From the NCBI GenBank assembly GCA_934725105.1, contig CAKVBD010000016.1, positions 1-52,144 of the forward strand: a stretch of 52,144 nucleotides of DNA, given 5' to 3'. The translations under genes and the position numbers were made by a program. Under the pieces are notes generated by a model that worked only from the letters and a program-made list of their open reading frames with translations, was not told where the DNA came from and did not search any database. The stretch is from an uncultured Bulleidia sp. (lineage in GTDB: Bacteria; Bacillota_I; Bacilli_A; Erysipelotrichales; Erysipelotrichaceae). Of the stretch, positions 40,771 to 51,014 are shown piece after piece (the first letter of the stretch is position 1; every line of letters starts with the position of its first letter).

Positions 40771-41763
40771 ATGAAAAGAATGTTATCTGGCATCAAGCCT
40801 ACGGGTGAATTGCATCTAGGCTCTTACATTGGTGCCCTCAAACAATTTGTTAAGTATCAGGATGATTATGAAATGTTTGCCTTTATCGCAAACCTGCACT
40901 GCATTACTGTTCCTCAGGAACCAGAAGTTCTGCAGAAGAACCTGCATGATTGTGTAGCTTTGTATCTAGCATGTGGCTTAGATCCTGAAAAGGCAACGAT
41001 CTTCTTGCAGACAGACGTTCCAGCACACGCTACACTTGGCTATATCATGTGCTGTCATACATATATGGGTGAATTAAACCGTATGACACAGTTCAAAGAT
41101 AAACAGGCAAAGGGCGAAAAGAATTTGAGTGGTGGTCTATATACATACCCTGCTTTAATGGCTGCAGATATTCTTCTGTATGATCCATCTTACGTACCTG
41201 TTGGGGAAGATCAGAAGCAGCACGTTGAATTAACTAGAGATATTGCACAAAGAATGAATAACCGCTATGGTGATTTATTCACGGTTCCTGAACCACTTGT
41301 TGGCAAGGTTGGTGCTAGAATCATGTCATTAACAGATCCAACAAAGAAAATGAGTAAATCTGACGGCATCAATAAAGGATGCATTTATCTGTTAGATGAT
41401 TTAAAGGCAGCACGCAAGAAAGTCATGGGTGCAGTGACGGATAATCTGGCACATGTGCATTATGATCCAGAAAACCAGCCTGGTATTTCTAACTTGATGC
41501 AGATCTATTCTTCCTTGAACAATGATCGTCCTTTTGAAGAAATTGAAAAGGAATTTGAAGGAAAAGGATATGGTGATTTCAAACGTGCAGTTGCTGACAG
41601 TGTTTGTGAACTGTTAGAAAGCATTCAGTCAAAATACAATGAAATCTGTAATTCAGACATCATTGAAAAGACATTGCAGCAAGGTGCTGAAAAAGCAAAT
41701 GTCATTGCCAATGCAAAAGTAAAAAAAGTACAGAAAGCAATTGGCATGGAAATTGTAAAATAA
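40771..41763 (+). CDS. trpS: Tryptophan-tRNA ligase
   Basis: 330 residues. Class I signature region SGIKPTGELHLGSYIGALKQ (HIGH-equivalent) and KMSKSDG (KMSKS loop). A longer frame from 40699 runs through the T-box and is rejected; the ATG at 40771 follows GGAGG. Expression should rise when tRNA-Trp is uncharged. Confidence 0.96.
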   Translation: MKRMLSGIKPTGELHLGSYIGALKQFVKYQDDYEMFAFIANLHCITVPQEPEVLQKNLHDCVALYLACGLDPEKATIFLQTDVPAHATLGYIMCCHTYMGELNRMTQFKDKQAKGEKNLSGGLYTYPALMAADILLYDPSYVPVGEDQKQHVELTRDIAQRMNNRYGDLFTVPEPLVGKVGARIMSLTDPTKKMSKSDGINKGCIYLLDDLKAARKKVMGAVTDNLAHVHYDPENQPGISNLMQIYSSLNNDRPFEEIEKEFEGKGYGDFKRAVADSVCELLESIQSKYNEICNSDIIEKTLQQGAEKANVIANAKVKKVQKAIGMEIVK

Positions 41764-41770
41764 AAATGGA

Positions 41771-41806
41771 AGCGATACTTGATTGGCAGGTATCGCTCTT
41801 TTTTTA
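41771..41806 (+). terminator. trpS terminator
   Basis: AGCGATAC (41771-41778) and GTATCGCT (41790-41797), followed by CTTTTTTTT. Confidence 0.88.
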
Positions 41807-41817
41807 TTTCAACCATC

Positions 41818-41844
41818 AAAAAAGGTGTGATTTTTCACACCTTT
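41818..41844 (-). terminator. polC terminator
   Basis: AAAGGTGTGA (41821-41830) and TCACACCTTT (41835-41844), 4-nt loop, followed by T on the minus strand. It touches the polC stop codon and faces the trpS terminator. Confidence 0.82.
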
Positions 41845-44800
41845 TAGAACAAGGATAACTGGTTCAGATCCTGTAACCCTTCTAATACACCCATTGCATC
41901 CAGCTTCTTAATTAAAGTACCGGACAGCTGTGTACGTTTTTCCAGATCTTCTTTCGAAAGGAATTCAGCTTCATTTCTTGCGGTTTCAATAGAACGTGCA
42001 ACGTTGGCCCCCAAACCATCAATAACAGTAAATGGAGGAATGATTGTTTTCACATCATCTGGATCACTTCTAAATTCCGTAGAAAGTGATTTATACAGAT
42101 CAACATTCGAAATACGGTAGCCTCTAGCATATAACTCTTCACAAGCTTCCAGTGTATCAAATAAAGACTTTTCTTTATTTGTGACTGGATTGATCGTATC
42201 TCTAGAATTCTGACGATCCTGAATATCTTTCATACGCACACGAATCGCTTCAATGCCCTTTGACATTGTATCAATTTCATACGCATCACAACGATGTGTA
42301 AAGAACTGGATATAGAAGTTCTGTGGCTCATGTACTTTATACCACGCAATTCTAACTGCCATCATAACATAGGCAACCGCATGTGCTTTTGGGAACATGT
42401 ACTTGATCTTTTTACAAGAATCAATATACCAGTCAGGTACGTTATGTGCCTTCATGTCTTCTTCCCATTCTGCCGTAAGACCTTTTCCCTTACGTACAGA
42501 TTCCATGATCTTAAACGCATCCAATGGTTTCAGTTTTTTATCCAGTAGATATGTCATGATATCGTCACGACACGCAATGACTTCGTTTAATGGATGCCCT
42601 GCCTGTACAAGTGATTGCGCGTTGCCAGCCCATACGTCAGTACCATGTGTCAGACCAGAAATCATGACAAGTTCTGAAAAGGATGCTGGTTTTGTTTCTT
42701 CAAGAACACGACGTGTAATACGTGTACCGAATTCTGGTAAACCTAAAGCGCCATTTTCTTTTTTATAGATTCTTGGATCTGCATGCAATGCATCATCACA
42801 ATAGAACAATGAAAGTGTTTCTGGATCATTCATTGGAATATCCAGTGGTTTAACGGTACCAATTCTTTGCAGCATACGGATCGCAGTTGGATCAACGTGA
42901 CCAAGAATATCAAATTTCAATACGTTATCATGGATATCATGGAAGTCGTAATGCGTTGTCATCCAGGCAGCTGTTGGATCATTGGCAGGATACTGCACTG
43001 GTGTAAAGTCTTCTGCTTCATATTCATCAGGAATGATGATAATACCGCCAGGATGCTGTCCAGTTGTTCGTTTAACGTTTGTACAGCCTTTGGCTAGATA
43101 ATCTTTCATTGCACGACGCATATCTTCTCGATGCATCTTTTCACAATATCCAGTGACGTAGCCATACGCTGTTTTATCAGCGACAGTACCAATGGTACCG
43201 GCTCTAAATGCATGATTTGCGCCAAATACTTCCTTGATGAATTCATGTGCTCTCCATTGATATTCATTCGAGAAGTTTAGATCGATATCAGGCACCTTGT
43301 CGGCATTAAATCCTAAGAATGTCTGGAAAGGAATGTTCTGTCCATCCCCTTTCATAATGCCTCCGCACTTTGGACATTTCTTTTCTTCCAAGTCAAATCC
43401 ACTCTTCACTTCTGGATCATCGATCCATTCAGCATAGTGACAACATGTACAGCGATAATGTGGCTTTAATGGGTTGACTTCTGTAATACCTGACATTGTA
43501 GCTGTAAAGGATGATCCTACAGATCCACGTGAACCTACAACGTATCCATCCTTGTTGCTCTTTTTTACAAGCAGGTGTGCAATGTAATAGTGCACATCAA
43601 ATCCATTTGTAATGATGTTGTTCAGCTCAAATTCCAGACGTTCTGATACTTCTTCAGGTATCTTTCCTTCAAACTCATACATTTCTTTCGCTGTCTTGTG
43701 ACAGATATTACGTAGTTTATCACCAGAAGCTTCAATGTGTGGCGGGAATGTTCCACTAGGAACAGGACGAATATTTTCATCAATGGAATCAAACAGTTTA
43801 TTTGGATTGTCAATGACCAATTGCTGAACAAGATCTTTATCCTCCAGCCAGTCAAATTCACTGCACATTTCATTTGTCATACGAATATGCTGATCTGGAT
43901 TCTTTGTACGAAGTCTTAAATCATCATCACGAATATAGAGAGGATGTGTTGCACCACCTACACCTTGTGACATGATATAAACATCTCTAAAGATTTTCTG
44001 ATCCTTTGTACAGTAGTGTGCATCACTATCTGCAATGACTAGAATGCCAAGCTTCTTTGCCATAGCAATAATACGTTTCTGTACCTGTTTCAAACGTGTC
44101 ATGTTTGGAATGGAACCTAATGCAATAGATGTAGAGTAATTGCCTAATGGCTGCAGTTCAATATAGTCATAGAACATCATTGCCTGCTCTAATCGAGCAT
44201 CTTCCCCATTACATGCAAGTTCAAAAAGTTCACCATTCAAACATGCAGAACCAATCAATAGATTATGACGATGTTCCTGGATATCTTTACGTGTTACACG
44301 TGCTTCTGCGGCAACGTCTGTACCTTCTTTTCCACTTGCTTTTCCCATGACAGCAAGTGTTTTTGTATTACTCTTCGTAACAAGACGATACAAGTCTCTC
44401 ATACCATCCTGGTTTTTTACAATTGCACAAATGTGTGATCTTCTAACCTTCTTAAAGATTTCATCATCCTGCGTCTTTTCCTGCAGATCATTGATCGTAA
44501 CACAGTCATACTGATCTTTTGCATCTTTTAACAGACACATAAATACACCAGAAAGACTCTCTGCATCGTAGTCAGCTCTATGTGCAACTTCTTCATCATA
44601 TTCCACGTGATAATAACGTGAAATATTCCCTAAACGGTATGCTCTACGATTTCTCAAAATGGCACGAGAAAGATCTAATGTATCGATGACTGTATTTGTT
44701 AATGGTGAACGATGGATTCTTCTTAACTCTTCATTGATAAAGTGATAGTCGAAACTTGCGTTATGTGCAACAAGTACACCATCCCCGATCCACTCTAAGA

Positions 44801-46205
44801 TTTCGTCAATGCATTCACTGAATGGCTTTGCATCTTTGACCATATCATTTGTGATATTTGTTTTATGAGAAATGAATGGTGGAATTGGAATTGGAGGTTT
44901 GATAAACATCTGCAGACGATCTACAACTGTCTGGTTTTTGATCTTGACAGCACCAAATTCAATGATGTGGTCATAATATGCAGATAGACCCGTTGTTTCC
45001 AGGTCGAAAGAAATATATTCTGCATCATCAATCTTTGTATCGACACCATTTCTAACAATGGCTAGACAGTCATCCACCATATTCAATTCACAGCCAAAGC
45101 CAACACGGAATCCTCTATCAGGATCTTTTTTCGCAAGGCCTGCACCTGTATTATAGGCTTTGACAAATGACTGTACGTCTGCATGGTCCGTAATCACGAT
45201 ACCGCGATGACCAATGTTATATGCATATTTTACGATACTGACAGGATCACATACACCATCCATTTCACTCATATTGGAGTGCATATGGAATTCAATTCTC
45301 TTCTTTTCTGCCGTATCTTTTTCTTCCGATTTTTCTAAGACTTCAATTTCCTGTGGCATGATCACAAGATCTTTGGCAAAGTTATCAAACTGTATAGAAC
45401 CATACACACGCACATAGTTTCCTTCCCCATAGCTGGAAAGAATTTCACGTGTAATGCCTCTGCCTTCAAAGCGCTTCATGATCATGGCATCTGTACCATC
45501 ATAAATGGCCATTGTCTGGATCATACGATCATTTTTTGTGATTGTTTTTTCTTCCTGGAAGATTTCTCCTTCAAACTGGATATCAGAAATTGGATCTTTG
45601 ATATCTTTGAGATTGATGCGTGTATAGTCTTCCATCTTTAAACGACGATAATTATTCTTTTTCTTTTCTACTGGCTTTTGTGCAATAGTCTGTTCCTTTT
45701 CCGGAATGACATTCATAACAACTTCTCGAACATCTTCCACATGAGGTGCATTGGTAATGCATTTTACATGGATTGCTAAACCGCACGAAGCAAGATCATT
45801 TTCAATGTCACTGACATATACACTGCTTCTTTCAACGTCTTCCTGTGAATTTAACAGGAAAGAAATTGTTTTAGAATCACTGTCATATGTAAAAACAGTA
45901 TGTGCAAGATCACTATAGTCGCCATGAATTTTTGCCAGATAGCTTAAATACTTTTTGATTCCAACAATATTTGTATTGCATTGATCACTATGAATGAGTA
46001 ATTGAATATGACAGCCTGTCATTTCTTCAATTCCATAGCAAAAAGACGAATAGTCTTCAAAAGACAAAACGTCGTACGTATGTAATGTAATTTCTACAAC
46101 ATTTTCCTTCTGGAACATACGTACACGTTCAATCGTACTATCCGTTAACTGTGAGGATAAATCATTAAATTTACCATTCGCAAAATCTTTAACAAGTATT
46201 TTCAT
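41844..46205 (-). CDS. polC: DNA polymerase III alpha subunit, PolC type
   Basis: 1453 residues. Order: N-terminal domains, OB fold about 205-290, PHP domain from about 303 (IEFHMHSNMSEMDG), inserted 3'-5' exonuclease from about 397 (FDLETTGLSAYYDHIIEFGA). The rest of PHP and a zinc ribbon (CTCCHYAEW ... CPKCGG) follow, then the polymerase core with PDIDLNFS and a helix-hairpin-helix tail. It is the leading-strand replicase of Firmicutes. The ATG at 46205 follows AGGTGG; six extra residues upstream are possible. TATAAT overlaps this leader. Confidence 0.97.
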   Translation of the reverse strand: MKILVKDFANGKFNDLSSQLTDSTIERVRMFQKENVVEITLHTYDVLSFEDYSSFCYGIEEMTGCHIQLLIHSDQCNTNIVGIKKYLSYLAKIHGDYSDLAHTVFTYDSDSKTISFLLNSQEDVERSSVYVSDIENDLASCGLAIHVKCITNAPHVEDVREVVMNVIPEKEQTIAQKPVEKKKNNYRRLKMEDYTRINLKDIKDPISDIQFEGEIFQEEKTITKNDRMIQTMAIYDGTDAMIMKRFEGRGITREILSSYGEGNYVRVYGSIQFDNFAKDLVIMPQEIEVLEKSEEKDTAEKKRIEFHMHSNMSEMDGVCDPVSIVKYAYNIGHRGIVITDHADVQSFVKAYNTGAGLAKKDPDRGFRVGFGCELNMVDDCLAIVRNGVDTKIDDAEYISFDLETTGLSAYYDHIIEFGAVKIKNQTVVDRLQMFIKPPIPIPPFISHKTNITNDMVKDAKPFSECIDEILEWIGDGVLVAHNASFDYHFINEELRRIHRSPLTNTVIDTLDLSRAILRNRRAYRLGNISRYYHVEYDEEVAHRADYDAESLSGVFMCLLKDAKDQYDCVTINDLQEKTQDDEIFKKVRRSHICAIVKNQDGMRDLYRLVTKSNTKTLAVMGKASGKEGTDVAAEARVTRKDIQEHRHNLLIGSACLNGELFELACNGEDARLEQAMMFYDYIELQPLGNYSTSIALGSIPNMTRLKQVQKRIIAMAKKLGILVIADSDAHYCTKDQKIFRDVYIMSQGVGGATHPLYIRDDDLRLRTKNPDQHIRMTNEMCSEFDWLEDKDLVQQLVIDNPNKLFDSIDENIRPVPSGTFPPHIEASGDKLRNICHKTAKEMYEFEGKIPEEVSERLEFELNNIITNGFDVHYYIAHLLVKKSNKDGYVVGSRGSVGSSFTATMSGITEVNPLKPHYRCTCCHYAEWIDDPEVKSGFDLEEKKCPKCGGIMKGDGQNIPFQTFLGFNADKVPDIDLNFSNEYQWRAHEFIKEVFGANHAFRAGTIGTVADKTAYGYVTGYCEKMHREDMRRAMKDYLAKGCTNVKRTTGQHPGGIIIIPDEYEAEDFTPVQYPANDPTAAWMTTHYDFHDIHDNVLKFDILGHVDPTAIRMLQRIGTVKPLDIPMNDPETLSLFYCDDALHADPRIYKKENGALGLPEFGTRITRRVLEETKPASFSELVMISGLTHGTDVWAGNAQSLVQAGHPLNEVIACRDDIMTYLLDKKLKPLDAFKIMESVRKGKGLTAEWEEDMKAHNVPDWYIDSCKKIKYMFPKAHAVAYVMMAVRIAWYKVHEPQNFYIQFFTHRCDAYEIDTMSKGIEAIRVRMKDIQDRQNSRDTINPVTNKEKSLFDTLEACEELYARGYRISNVDLYKSLSTEFRSDPDDVKTIIPPFTVIDGLGANVARSIETARNEAEFLSKEDLEKRTQLSGTLIKKLDAMGVLEGLQDLNQLSLF

Positions 46206-46234
46206 AGCCCACCTATTATACATCAGAAAATGAT

Positions 46235-48013
46235 TTATTTATCTTCAATTTCTTCATGCAGTGTTAGATAAACATTTTTCGCAACAACCTCTGGAACAAC
46301 CTTTGTTATTTCTTCTAAAGATGCTTCTTTTAATTTTGTGATACCGCCAAATGCCTTTAACAGTTCTTTCTTTCTTTTTGGTCCAACACCTTCAATATCA
46401 TCCAGGATGGATTTTGTCTGTGCCTTGCTTCTGAGCTTTCTATGATAGCTGATTGCAACGCGATGTACTTCATCCTGCATTCTTGTTAACAGGAAAAATA
46501 ATTCACTGTTTTTATCGATCTCAACAGTATTGCCATCGGTATCCATCAGTGCATTTGTAGAATGCTTGTCATTTTTTACAAGACCCATCAATTTGATTGT
46601 ATTCGATAAATCTAAAGCATCCAGAATTTCTTTTGCCGCTTCGATCTGGATCCATCCACCATCGACAATAATTCCATCTGGCAGCCTTCCGTTATCTTTC
46701 AATAGTCTAAAATATCTACGGTAGATAACTTCCTTCATTGAATCAATATCAGAATTGCCTGTGTGCAGCTTAAATAAACGATAGTCATTCTTTCTAGGCT
46801 TGCCATCTTCATATACAACACAGCTTGCGACTGTAAATGCACCTGAAATATGAGAGTTATCAAACAGTTCCACACGGTTCATTGGATGATGTGCAATCGC
46901 ATTCAATTGACGGATGGCTTCCTCTGTTTTCTTGTCCTGTTTTTCAATCACAGAAAACTTCAGATCTAACTGCGTCTTTGCATTTTCAATACACATGTCT
47001 ATGAGTTTCTGACGGTAGCCTTTCTGTGGCTGAAAGATTGGAAATGGGAGTACTTCCTGGATTGTTGCAATATCCATATCTAGTGGCAATACAAGTTCTC
47101 TTGCGGCTGGATTTGCTTCATAGTACTGAAACAGAAAGGAAATAAATTCTTCCTGGGCATCGCCATATAATGGTTTAAGTTTATATTCTTTGTTTAAAAT
47201 CGTACCTTTTCTTACAAGCATCCCTGCAATCGCAAGATATCCTCGATCTGTATAATAGGCAAAGATATCACGATCTCCTCGATTATCTTTTTCAATGTTC
47301 TGTTTATCACTGACAACTTTGGAAATGGATTCCAGCATATTTTTATACATCAGTGCTTTTTCAAACTCCAGATTTTCACTTGCCTGGATCATCTTATCTT
47401 TGATGTCTTTTTCAACATCTTTTGTATCACCATTCATAAAAGATACAACATTGGCACAGTATTCTTCATAGACTGCAGGATCGATTTCTTTTTCACAAGG
47501 TCCTAGACACTGTCCCATGTGATAGTAAAGACAGAGTTTATCTCCCATGTGATTGCATCTGCGGAATGGAAACATGCCCTGCAGAAGTTTTAATGTATCT
47601 CTGGCAGCATTGGCATCAGGAAAAGGTCCAAAGTATCGTGCACGCTTATCTTTTTTGATATCACGTGCTACGGATAGCCTTGGATATGTTTCTCTTGTGA
47701 GCTTGATGTATGGATAAGAGGAATCATCCATAAATTGAATGTTATATTTTGGACGATTTTTTTTAATCAGATTGATTTCTAGAACCAGTGCTTCTTTTTC
47801 TGTCTTTGTGACAATGAAATCAAAATCATCAATGTTTTCTACAAGCTTTGTTGTTTTAAAGTTATGTGCACCAACAAAGTAGGAGTTCACACGATTATGC
47901 AGATCTTTAGCTTTGCCTACATAAATGATTTCTCCATTCTTATCCTTCATCTGATAGCTTCCAGGACTATGTGGAAGCTGTGATAGTTTTGCTTTGATAT
48001 ATTCTTTATCCAT
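46235..48013 (-). CDS. uvrC: Excinuclease ABC subunit C
   Basis: 592 residues. GIY-YIG nuclease at the start (SPGSYQMKDKNGEIIYVGKA), a Cys cluster CNHMGDKLCLYYHMGQCLGPC, the UVR motif near 200, and the RNase-H-like second nuclease (ELFDNSHISG ... IIVDGG). Two helix-hairpin-helix motifs (LDDIEGVGPKRKKELLKAFG) end the protein. It makes both incisions in nucleotide excision repair. Starts 4 nt after mutS2 without a clear Shine-Dalgarno sequence. Confidence 0.96.
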   Translation of the reverse strand: MDKEYIKAKLSQLPHSPGSYQMKDKNGEIIYVGKAKDLHNRVNSYFVGAHNFKTTKLVENIDDFDFIVTKTEKEALVLEINLIKKNRPKYNIQFMDDSSYPYIKLTRETYPRLSVARDIKKDKRARYFGPFPDANAARDTLKLLQGMFPFRRCNHMGDKLCLYYHMGQCLGPCEKEIDPAVYEEYCANVVSFMNGDTKDVEKDIKDKMIQASENLEFEKALMYKNMLESISKVVSDKQNIEKDNRGDRDIFAYYTDRGYLAIAGMLVRKGTILNKEYKLKPLYGDAQEEFISFLFQYYEANPAARELVLPLDMDIATIQEVLPFPIFQPQKGYRQKLIDMCIENAKTQLDLKFSVIEKQDKKTEEAIRQLNAIAHHPMNRVELFDNSHISGAFTVASCVVYEDGKPRKNDYRLFKLHTGNSDIDSMKEVIYRRYFRLLKDNGRLPDGIIVDGGWIQIEAAKEILDALDLSNTIKLMGLVKNDKHSTNALMDTDGNTVEIDKNSELFFLLTRMQDEVHRVAISYHRKLRSKAQTKSILDDIEGVGPKRKKELLKAFGGITKLKEASLEEITKVVPEVVAKNVYLTLHEEIEDK

Positions 48014-48017
48014 AGAT

Positions 48018-50336
48018 TTATTTCATAGTAACGATCGTTGCACCCGTACCGCCTTCCTGCGGCATGCCCAATCGAAATTCTTTGACACCACTGTCACGTT
48101 TTAATCTTTCATGAACAGCTTTTCTTAATCTGCCAGTACCATCTCCATGAATGACGCGGAAACTCTTTAATCCATTGAGAGAAGCCTGATCCATATAGCT
48201 ATCTAACTTATCCAAAGCTTCATCTACATGCAAGCCAATCAGATTCACTTCTAAAGGCATCGTTGTAAACAAAGAACGACCGGTATTGATACTGACATTA
48301 TCCTGCTTTTTCATCTTTGGAAGCACATGAATACTTGGACGAATCTGGTTTGGCTTCACGCGTACTTCCCTGCCATTCATTAAAATTGTAATGTCTTTCT
48401 TTTTGATAGAAATGATTTCACATACTTGTGAATTGCCTTTGAGTTCAACTGCATCTCCAACATGGAATACGTATTGTTTTTCTTCTTCCTCTTCTTGTGG
48501 CGTATCATAGAAAGAATTCAATTCCTGGACTGCCTGCAATGCTTCATGATACTTGACTTGTTCCTGACGCTTGCGAATATCTTTTAAGATACGATTTGCT
48601 TTATTCTGCACTGTAGCAACATAGGCATCTGCTTCTTTCTTTGCCTTTGTCTGCAGGTTTTCTTTCTGCTTTTCTAAGGCATCTTTTTCTTTTGTTAACT
48701 GTTTCTTCAGCTTTTCAATATCAGCAAGCTGCTTATTTAATGCATCCTGCTTCAAGGTTGCTTCATTGAGTTCCTTTTCTAGCTGTTCAATGAGTTCATC
48801 TTCTTTTGTTTTTGCCTGATTCTTCAAATATCTTGCATATTTTACAATCGACTTTGGAAGGCCATATCTTTCCGCAATTTCAAACGCATTGGATTGCCCG
48901 CTCATTCCTTCAAGATAGCGATATGTTGGAGATAATGTATTTGTATCAAACTGTACAGAAGCAATCAGGATATCCGCATGTCTTTTTCCATAGGCCTTCA
49001 GACGATCATAGTGTGTTGTTAAAACAGCCATCGTACCAAGATGACGCAGTTCATTCAAAATAGAAATGGCAAGTGCTTCTCCTTCTCTTGGATCTGTACC
49101 AGAACCAACTTCATCTAACAAGACAAGAGAATCTTTTGTTGCATATTGACATACTTCGGCCTGTTTCTTCATATGTGATGAAAAAGAAGACAAGGAAGAT
49201 TCAACTGACTGTTCATCTCCAATATCCACAAACACACGATCAAAGAATGGAATCACTGCTTCTTTACAAGGAATTGGCATTCCGCAATATGTCATGAGAG
49301 TAAATAAGCCAATGATCTTCATGGATACTGTCTTTCCACCTGTATTTGGACCAGTAATTAATAAAATCTTCTTTTCTTTTGTCAAGTGATAGGAGTTGCT
49401 GACAACCTTCAATGGGTCAATGAGTGGATGACGGGCATCTGTAATCGAGATTTCTTTTTCTTTTGTTAAAGAAGCAACCGTTGCATCGCGATCTTTTCCC
49501 CAGGAGGCTTTCGCAAAGATGCAATCTAGAATCGCAACTGTTTCAATGTTTGCCTTTTCTTCTTCTGCAATGAGACTGACAGCTTTGGAACATTCTTTCA
49601 GTATTTTCGCAATTTCTTCCTGTTCTGAAGATACAAGTTCCTGTTTTTTGTTATTGATGGAAATGAGTGCAGGTGGTTCGATATATGATGTATTTCCAGA
49701 CTGGGAATCTCCATATACAAATCCGCCAAATGTATTCTTGTCACTTGCCTTGACAAGTACAACACATCTGCCATTACGGTTTGTGATGATACCATCAACA
49801 CATGTATCTTTATGAGACTTTAAAAAGCGTGTAGCAACGGATGTGATTTCTGCATCAATGTTTCTTAATTGAGAACGAATCGTTTTTAATGCAGGTGTTG
49901 CATTATCTTTGATTTCACCATATTCATTGAGACAATGATTTAACATTGTTTCTACTTTTGTATGAACAATCAACGTTGATAAAAGATCATTCAGTGCTGG
50001 ATGATCAATATCACCACATGATTTTTCATATGACAAGATTGCCTTGATACCTAAAATCACCTGATATTCTTTCAATAAATCAAGCGAAGAAAGAATTCTG
50101 CCTTTCAAGGCATTATCCAAGATTCCTCGAATATCATGAAAACCCTGGATTGGCATTGAACCATATTGTACTGTACAAGCCAATGCTTCTTTGATTCTTT
50201 CGTTTTCCTGTTGAATCAAAAGTGATTCATATGTTGGCTTTGTATTTTGAATTAACTGTTTTCCTAAGGAAAAACAGCTGTATTTTTCTACCTGTTGAAG
50301 GATTGTATTTAACTCTAGTGCATTTTCTATAGACAT
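48018..50336 (-). CDS. mutS2: MutS2 (Smr-domain ATPase)
   Basis: 772 residues. Walker A LLITGPNTGGKTVSMKIIG, Walker B LVLLDEVGSGTDP, a long coiled coil (about 510-600), a KOW-like segment and a C-terminal Smr domain (LIGLHVDEALDKL ... RVIHGDGTGRLRKAV). MutS2 splits collided ribosomes and limits recombination in Firmicutes; it is not a mismatch repair protein. GGGAG ribosome binding site, 3 nt after cvpA. Confidence 0.95.
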   Translation of the reverse strand: MSIENALELNTILQQVEKYSCFSLGKQLIQNTKPTYESLLIQQENERIKEALACTVQYGSMPIQGFHDIRGILDNALKGRILSSLDLLKEYQVILGIKAILSYEKSCGDIDHPALNDLLSTLIVHTKVETMLNHCLNEYGEIKDNATPALKTIRSQLRNIDAEITSVATRFLKSHKDTCVDGIITNRNGRCVVLVKASDKNTFGGFVYGDSQSGNTSYIEPPALISINNKKQELVSSEQEEIAKILKECSKAVSLIAEEEKANIETVAILDCIFAKASWGKDRDATVASLTKEKEISITDARHPLIDPLKVVSNSYHLTKEKKILLITGPNTGGKTVSMKIIGLFTLMTYCGMPIPCKEAVIPFFDRVFVDIGDEQSVESSLSSFSSHMKKQAEVCQYATKDSLVLLDEVGSGTDPREGEALAISILNELRHLGTMAVLTTHYDRLKAYGKRHADILIASVQFDTNTLSPTYRYLEGMSGQSNAFEIAERYGLPKSIVKYARYLKNQAKTKEDELIEQLEKELNEATLKQDALNKQLADIEKLKKQLTKEKDALEKQKENLQTKAKKEADAYVATVQNKANRILKDIRKRQEQVKYHEALQAVQELNSFYDTPQEEEEEKQYVFHVGDAVELKGNSQVCEIISIKKKDITILMNGREVRVKPNQIRPSIHVLPKMKKQDNVSINTGRSLFTTMPLEVNLIGLHVDEALDKLDSYMDQASLNGLKSFRVIHGDGTGRLRKAVHERLKRDSGVKEFRLGMPQEGGTGATIVTMK

Positions 50337-50339
50337 ATC

Positions 50340-50969
50340 TTATTCTCCCTGTGAGAAGAATTTTTGAAACTCTTCTAAATTGTTTTTGTTCTGTTCCACT
50401 TCCTGCAGCATTTCAGAAAGCTGATCTGCCTGCTGAAGTGGAAGTGTAAATGATGTGAATACGAGTGTACTTGTTTCTTTGATAGGTGAAAGTATCGATT
50501 CATTTACAATCAAAGATCCATGACGAAATACTGGACTTTCCAGTACAACACACATCAGTAGACACCAGATGCATGTCTGAATCAGACCTAATATCATACC
50601 TAGTACACTTGATACAAAGTGATAGCCGGGCATTGTCTGCAATACTTTCAATAAGAAATCTAGAAGCATGCATACAATACGGAACACTAAAAATAAAATC
50701 ACAAAATAGATCAGTCGATTTGCGAGTGTATAGTACTGTGCAGTGAATGCCTGCATGAGTGGATCTTGACTTGTATTCTTGATCAAAGGCATGGAAATAC
50801 TTAAGTTTTCAGAAAACATCCATGCAAGATAAAAGGAAGCAATTGTTCCAACAAGTGACAATAAAGAACGTAACAGTCCTTTGCGGTATCCATTCCACAT
50901 GCATACTACCGCAAGCAAGATTACAATGCCATTGACTGGCATGATCATTGATTCATTTAAATTTACCAT
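50340..50969 (-). CDS. cvpA: CvpA-family membrane protein
   Basis: 209 residues with about four membrane segments (GIVILLAVVCMWNGY, LLSLVGTIASFYLAW, LIYFVILFLVFRIV, GMILGLIQTCIWCLLM), typical of CvpA/YshB next to mutS2. Role unclear; CvpA proteins help envelope integrity and colonisation in other bacteria. The ATG at 50969 lacks a Shine-Dalgarno sequence and has a -10 ending 7 nt before it. Confidence 0.85.
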   Translation of the reverse strand: MVNLNESMIMPVNGIVILLAVVCMWNGYRKGLLRSLLSLVGTIASFYLAWMFSENLSISMPLIKNTSQDPLMQAFTAQYYTLANRLIYFVILFLVFRIVCMLLDFLLKVLQTMPGYHFVSSVLGMILGLIQTCIWCLLMCVVLESPVFRHGSLIVNESILSPIKETSTLVFTSFTLPLQQADQLSEMLQEVEQNKNNLEEFQKFFSQGE

Positions 50970-50976
50970 ATGTGCT

Positions 50977-51007
50977 ATTTTACCATCATTGTATTCAATG
51001 GTACAAT
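50977..51007. promoter_or_regulatory. Interlocked divergent promoters of cvpA and rnhC
   Basis: Plus strand: TTTACC (50979-50984), 17 nt, TACAAT (51002-51007), then 7 nt to the rnhC ATG. Minus strand: TTGTAC (51001-51006), 18 nt, TAAAAT (50977-50982), then 7 nt to the cvpA ATG. Each -35 overlaps the other -10, so only one polymerase could bind at a time. Confidence 0.5.
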
Positions 51008-51014
51008 TGAATGC